Source: CAKSQF01 sp051867925
GTDB taxonomy: Bacteria; Bacillota; Clostridia; Oscillospirales; CAG-272
Length of the DNA stretch: 8,735 nucleotides
Direction of reading: 5' to 3'
Assembly: GCA_051867925.1 (NCBI GenBank)
Contig: JBJDZI010000096.1
Coordinates: forward strand, 1 to 8,735
Shown here: in pieces, positions 6,942-8,735 of the stretch
How positions within the stretch are numbered: the first letter of the stretch is position 1
How the letters are laid out: the number at the start of each line of letters is the position of its first letter
Made by a program: the position numbers and the translations under genes
The notes under the pieces: model-generated
Database searches by the model: none
The model's input: the letters and a program-made list of their open reading frames with translations, nothing else
What the model was told of the DNA's origin: nothing

Positions 6942-7718
6942 TTAGCGGATGGGATCTGTGTTCATTTCCCTGAATTTCTTTCGCACCTCCAAGGTTTTTC
7001 CGCAACACATGGCGCCCTCGGGGCAGGGACCGCTGACGCAGGAGGGACCTGCGGCGGCAAAGAGCAGGGGAGCGGCGGTCTTCACCAGACGTAGCATCTC
7101 GGTAGCCAGCTCGCGGATCTCCCATTGGGCGCGGTTACAGCAGCGCAGGGCGAAGAAATTGTAGAGGGAGCGGGTGTTCATGGTCATGATGATGCGGGTG
7201 TCGCAGGCGTTGGGAAGTACGAAGCGCGCGTCCTCGTTTGCCAGTTTGCCTGCGGCTTTGTCGGCATCTGCTTCCGATTTGCCCTCTGCCATCAGCTGCG
7301 CCTTGTGCTTTTCTTTCAAAATGGAGCGGAGTTTGTCGTATGCCTCAGCATCGCGGCGCATTTCTTCTTCAAAGATCGCCTTGGCTTCAGGGATCGCGGC
7401 GATCTCGGGGGGCGTGATGTAATCAAATCCCGACTTTTCCACATAACGCTGACTTTGCACCGAGTAGGAAGCGATGCGATGGCGAGTCAGCTGCGCCAGA
7501 AGTGTGCGGGACACGCCTTCGATGCCGAAGGTGAAGTTGGCGTGTTCCACGGGGGACTCGTGTCCCAGATCGCCCAGCAGTTTGAGAAAATCCGCCACTT
7601 TATCGGGGGTAAGTTTGTCCATCAGCGAGTCGATGTCGCTTTTGGCATAGCAGAGCTTTGCGGCGGCAGCCACCAGCTTGTCTGCATCGGGGGTATAGGT
7701 AAGCAGTTCAACTTTCAT
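6942..7718 (-). CDS. thyX: Flavin-dependent thymidylate synthase ThyX
   Basis: This 258-residue enzyme converts dUMP to dTMP using methylenetetrahydrofolate and NAD(P)H through FAD, working as a cytoplasmic homotetramer in known members. The signature RHRX7S is present (R79-H-R81...S89, RHRIASYSVQSQR). Other family features are GHESPVEHANFTF (52-64), EDARFVLPNACDT (162-174) and LRCCNRAQWEIRELA (191-205). I chose the ATG at 7716-7718: a longer reading to 7760 would begin inside the -10 box of the promoter, and AAGGA lies 11 nt before this ATG. A Lys/Ala-rich insertion (about 135-160) precedes the EDAR motif. The C-terminus has a Cys-rich stretch (C227, C232, C238, C239) that could bind metal. 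It is divergent from a yfbR-like nucleotidase gene that also acts on deoxynucleotide monophosphates. Confidence 0.97.
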   Translation of the reverse strand: MKVELLTYTPDADKLVAAAAKLCYAKSDIDSLMDKLTPDKVADFLKLLGDLGHESPVEHANFTFGIEGVSRTLLAQLTRHRIASYSVQSQRYVEKSGFDYITPPEIAAIPEAKAIFEEEMRRDAEAYDKLRSILKEKHKAQLMAEGKSEADADKAAGKLANEDARFVLPNACDTRIIMTMNTRSLYNFFALRCCNRAQWEIRELATEMLRLVKTAAPLLFAAAGPSCVSGPCPEGAMCCGKTLEVRKKFREMNTDPIR

Positions 7719-7750
7719 CGGGGATACCGTCCTTACAGCAATATATAAGT

Positions 7751-7779
7751 ATTGTACCATAATTGCAAAGGTCTGTCAA
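7751..7779 (-). promoter_or_regulatory. Sigma-70-type promoter of thyX
   Basis: On the minus strand TTGACA (7774-7779) and TACAAT (7751-7756) are separated by exactly 17 nt, with a TGG extended -10 motif. Transcription would begin near 7744, leaving a leader of about 26 nt with AAGGA before the start codon. This placement excludes any translation start upstream of 7718. Confidence 0.88.
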
Positions 7780-7810
7780 CAATTTTGTGAAATTTCGTGC
7801 AAAAAAGGAG

Positions 7811-7830
7811 TCAGCGGTGCAGATCAGCGG
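7811..7830. promoter_or_regulatory. 7-bp direct repeats beside the yfbR promoter
   Basis: TCAGCGG occurs at 7811-7817 and again at 7824-7830, a 13-bp period, ending 2 nt before the -35 box of the nucleotidase gene. That position suits an activator, but a 7-bp repeat can easily arise by chance. Confidence 0.2.
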
Positions 7831-7832
7831 AC

Positions 7833-7861
7833 TTGACAACACCACTCTGATGTGCTACAAT
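7833..7861 (+). promoter_or_regulatory. Sigma-70-type promoter of the yfbR-like gene
   Basis: TTGACA (7833-7838) and TACAAT (7856-7861) are spaced by exactly 17 nt, with TGC immediately before the -10 as an extended element. Transcription would start near 7868, giving a leader of about 90 nt that contains a hairpin. The two divergent -35 boxes are 53 nt apart. Confidence 0.88.
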
Positions 7862-7904
7862 AGAAGACAAACATATAAATTAAAATGAAGTTTTTGAAAA
7901 GCTC

Positions 7905-7930
7905 GGGAAACTTTTTCCAAAAAGTTCCCC
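7905..7930 (+). repeat. Hairpin in the leader of the yfbR-like gene, relative of hairpin B
   Basis: GGGAAACTTTTT pairs with AAAAAGTTCCCC (one A-C mismatch, apex CC), forming a near-perfect stem between the transcription start and the ribosome binding site (AGGAG, 7947-7951). The preceding AAGTTTTTGAAAAG and the A/T-run apex resemble the layout around hairpin B of the two edge repeats, so it may be a diverged member of the same family. No U-tract follows, so it is unlikely to be a plain terminator. Confidence 0.5.
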
Positions 7931-7957
7931 CGATGGAATAAAATACAGGAGAAAACC

Positions 7958-8539
7958 ATGCAAAACAGTTTTTTCGCGCTGATTTTCAGGCAGAAATACA
8001 TCAAACGGTGGGGACTGATGCGCAACGTCGCAGACGAGACCCTTGCCGAGCATTCCGCGCAGGTGGCTATGCTTTCCCACGCCCTTGCCCTCATCGGCAA
8101 CAAGCGGCTTGGGAAGAATTACGATCCGGGCAAGGTCGCCGTGGCAGCCCTCTATCACGACGGCACCGAGGTCTACACCGGCGATCTGCCCACGCCCATC
8201 AAGTACAACTCCCCCGAACTGCGGAGCAGTTACGCCCTGATCGAGGAGCAGGCAGCGCTGACGCTTCTCTCCCATCTGCCCGAGGATTTGCGGGAGGATT
8301 ATGCACCCCTTTTGCGGGAGGATCTGCCCGGGGACATTCTCCGCATCGTGAAGGCGGCAGATAAACTGGCGGCGTACATCAAGTGCGTGGAGGAGGTCAA
8401 ATGCGGCAACACCGAATTTGCCGATGCCAAAAAGACCACCTTCGAGGCATTGAAACAGCGCAACATCCCCGAGCTGGAGATCTTTATGAAAGAATTTCTC
8501 CCCGCCTTTGAGCTCACCCTCGACGAAATGCAGGGGTGA
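7958..8539 (+). CDS. yfbR: YfbR-like HD-domain 5'-deoxynucleotidase
   Basis: This 193-residue cytoplasmic HD phosphohydrolase closely parallels Escherichia coli YfbR, which removes the 5' phosphate from deoxyribonucleoside monophosphates using a divalent metal. The start is supported by AGGAG 6 nt upstream. Matching features are RWGLMRNVADETLAEHS (17-33, with R17-W18 at the position linked to deoxyribose selection and H32 as a metal ligand), YHDGTEVYTGDLPTPIKY (66-83, containing H67-D68 and E71) and KAADKLAAYIKC (132-143, with D135 as the last metal ligand). The length is close to the E. coli protein (199). In E. coli this activity on dCMP feeds a deoxycytidine route to dUMP and thymidylate, which would connect it to the divergently transcribed thyX. 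It appears monocistronic, with the window-edge repeat starting 38 nt after the stop. Confidence 0.93.
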   Translation: MQNSFFALIFRQKYIKRWGLMRNVADETLAEHSAQVAMLSHALALIGNKRLGKNYDPGKVAVAALYHDGTEVYTGDLPTPIKYNSPELRSSYALIEEQAALTLLSHLPEDLREDYAPLLREDLPGDILRIVKAADKLAAYIKCVEEVKCGNTEFADAKKTTFEALKQRNIPELEIFMKEFLPAFELTLDEMQG

Positions 8540-8553
8540 ACGCGTTGGGGCGC

Positions 8554-8575
8554 GCATCGGGAACGCATCGGGAAC
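8554..8575 (+). repeat. Tandem 11-bp duplication after yfbR
   Basis: GCATCGGGAAC is repeated twice head to tail directly between the nucleotidase stop codon and the edge repeat. It is probably a small slippage duplication in non-coding DNA; no function is suggested. Confidence 0.75.
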
Positions 8576-8577
8576 TC

Positions 8578-8679
8578 ATTGGGGCTTCGCCCCAAACCCT
8601 ACCAAGAACCTTTTTGAAAAAAGGTTCTTGGTACTCCAAAAACTTATGCTGAGGGCGGCAAGTATTTGCCGCCCTCAGC
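8578..8679 (+). repeat. Three-hairpin intergenic repeat, right copy
   Basis: This is the second copy of the edge element, inverted with respect to the left one. In plus-strand order it has hairpin C (8579-8595), B (8600-8633) and A (8648-8679: 14-bp stem, GTAT loop). Positions 8578-8637 are the exact reverse complement of 96-155. In hairpin A the inner GGGCGGCAA/TTGCCGCCC stem is kept, while the outer arm changes on both sides (GCTGA/TCAGC here, AAAC/GTTT in the left copy), so pairing is preserved. It follows the nucleotidase stop codon in the same C-B-A order as the left copy follows the CotH stop. Weak similarity continues to about 8700. I see nothing recognisable from there to 8735. Confidence 0.85.
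8638..8679 (-). terminator. Hairpin A of the right copy as possible terminator for leftward transcripts
   Basis: On the minus strand the strong 14-bp stem is followed after five bases by TTTTT (8638-8642). The gap makes it weaker than the left copy, but the polarity is the same relative to the element: it would stop transcription entering the window from outside. Confidence 0.35.
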
Positions 8680-8735
8680 CCAGTCTGTCGATAAACTATA
8701 AATTTAGAGTGCCGCCAGCCAAGGAATGGGGTTGG

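Noticed and set aside
7719..7760. A 14-residue N-terminal extension of ThyX from an ATG at 7760.
   Set aside because: That start would lie in the promoter, just upstream of the -10 hexamer (7751-7756), so the mRNA would begin after it. The ATG at 7718 has a ribosome binding site and matches the usual ThyX N-terminus.
53..8679. The inverted edge repeats as ends of a composite transposon or integron-like element.
   Set aside because: There is no transposase, recombinase or target-site duplication, the repeats are internally palindromic, and the genes inside include housekeeping thyX and yfbR with normal-looking promoters. A dispersed intergenic repeat is a simpler reading.

Overview
The window looks like ordinary chromosomal DNA of a fairly GC-rich anaerobic Firmicute, most likely a gut-type Clostridia (Oscillospirales/Ruminococcaceae-like). 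This is an inference from AGGA-type ribosome binding sites, consensus TTGACA/TATAAT promoters, lipoproteins with Ser/Thr-rich linkers and divergent InlB-type repeats, a flavin-dependent thymidylate synthase whose sequence resembles clostridial ThyX, and hairpin-rich intergenic repeats. I cannot name a genus. I find no tRNA, rRNA, CRISPR array, transposase or integrase.

Layout, left to right. Positions 53-155 hold a three-hairpin intergenic repeat. Two tandem minus-strand genes follow (168-1739 and 1851-4295). They encode paralogous CotH-type kinase-fold lipoproteins, and the second carries an extra GLUG/beta-helix-like C-terminal domain. A divergent intergenic region (4296-4486) separates them from a plus-strand orphan SAM-binding methyltransferase/spermidine-synthase-fold protein (4487-5371). 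That gene converges on a minus-strand lipoprotein alpha/beta hydrolase (5460-6857), with a bidirectional hairpin terminator between them. Next comes minus-strand thyX (6942-7718), divergent from plus-strand yfbR-like 5'-deoxynucleotidase (7958-8539). Both of these genes have near-consensus promoters in one shared intergenic region. The right edge (8578-8679) carries a second copy of the left-hand repeat in inverted orientation; 60 nt are identical between the two.

Functionally there are two themes. The first is cell-surface lipoproteins: two CotH-like proteins and an esterase/depolymerase-like hydrolase, all predicted to be exported and lipid-anchored, which may modify extracellular proteins or polymers. 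The second is deoxynucleotide metabolism: ThyX makes dTMP from dUMP, and YfbR dephosphorylates dNMPs. I see no clear evidence for a new defence or mobile system. The points most worth a second look are the repeat element with covarying hairpins, the CotH pair, the orphan methyltransferase-fold protein and the divergent thyX/yfbR arrangement.
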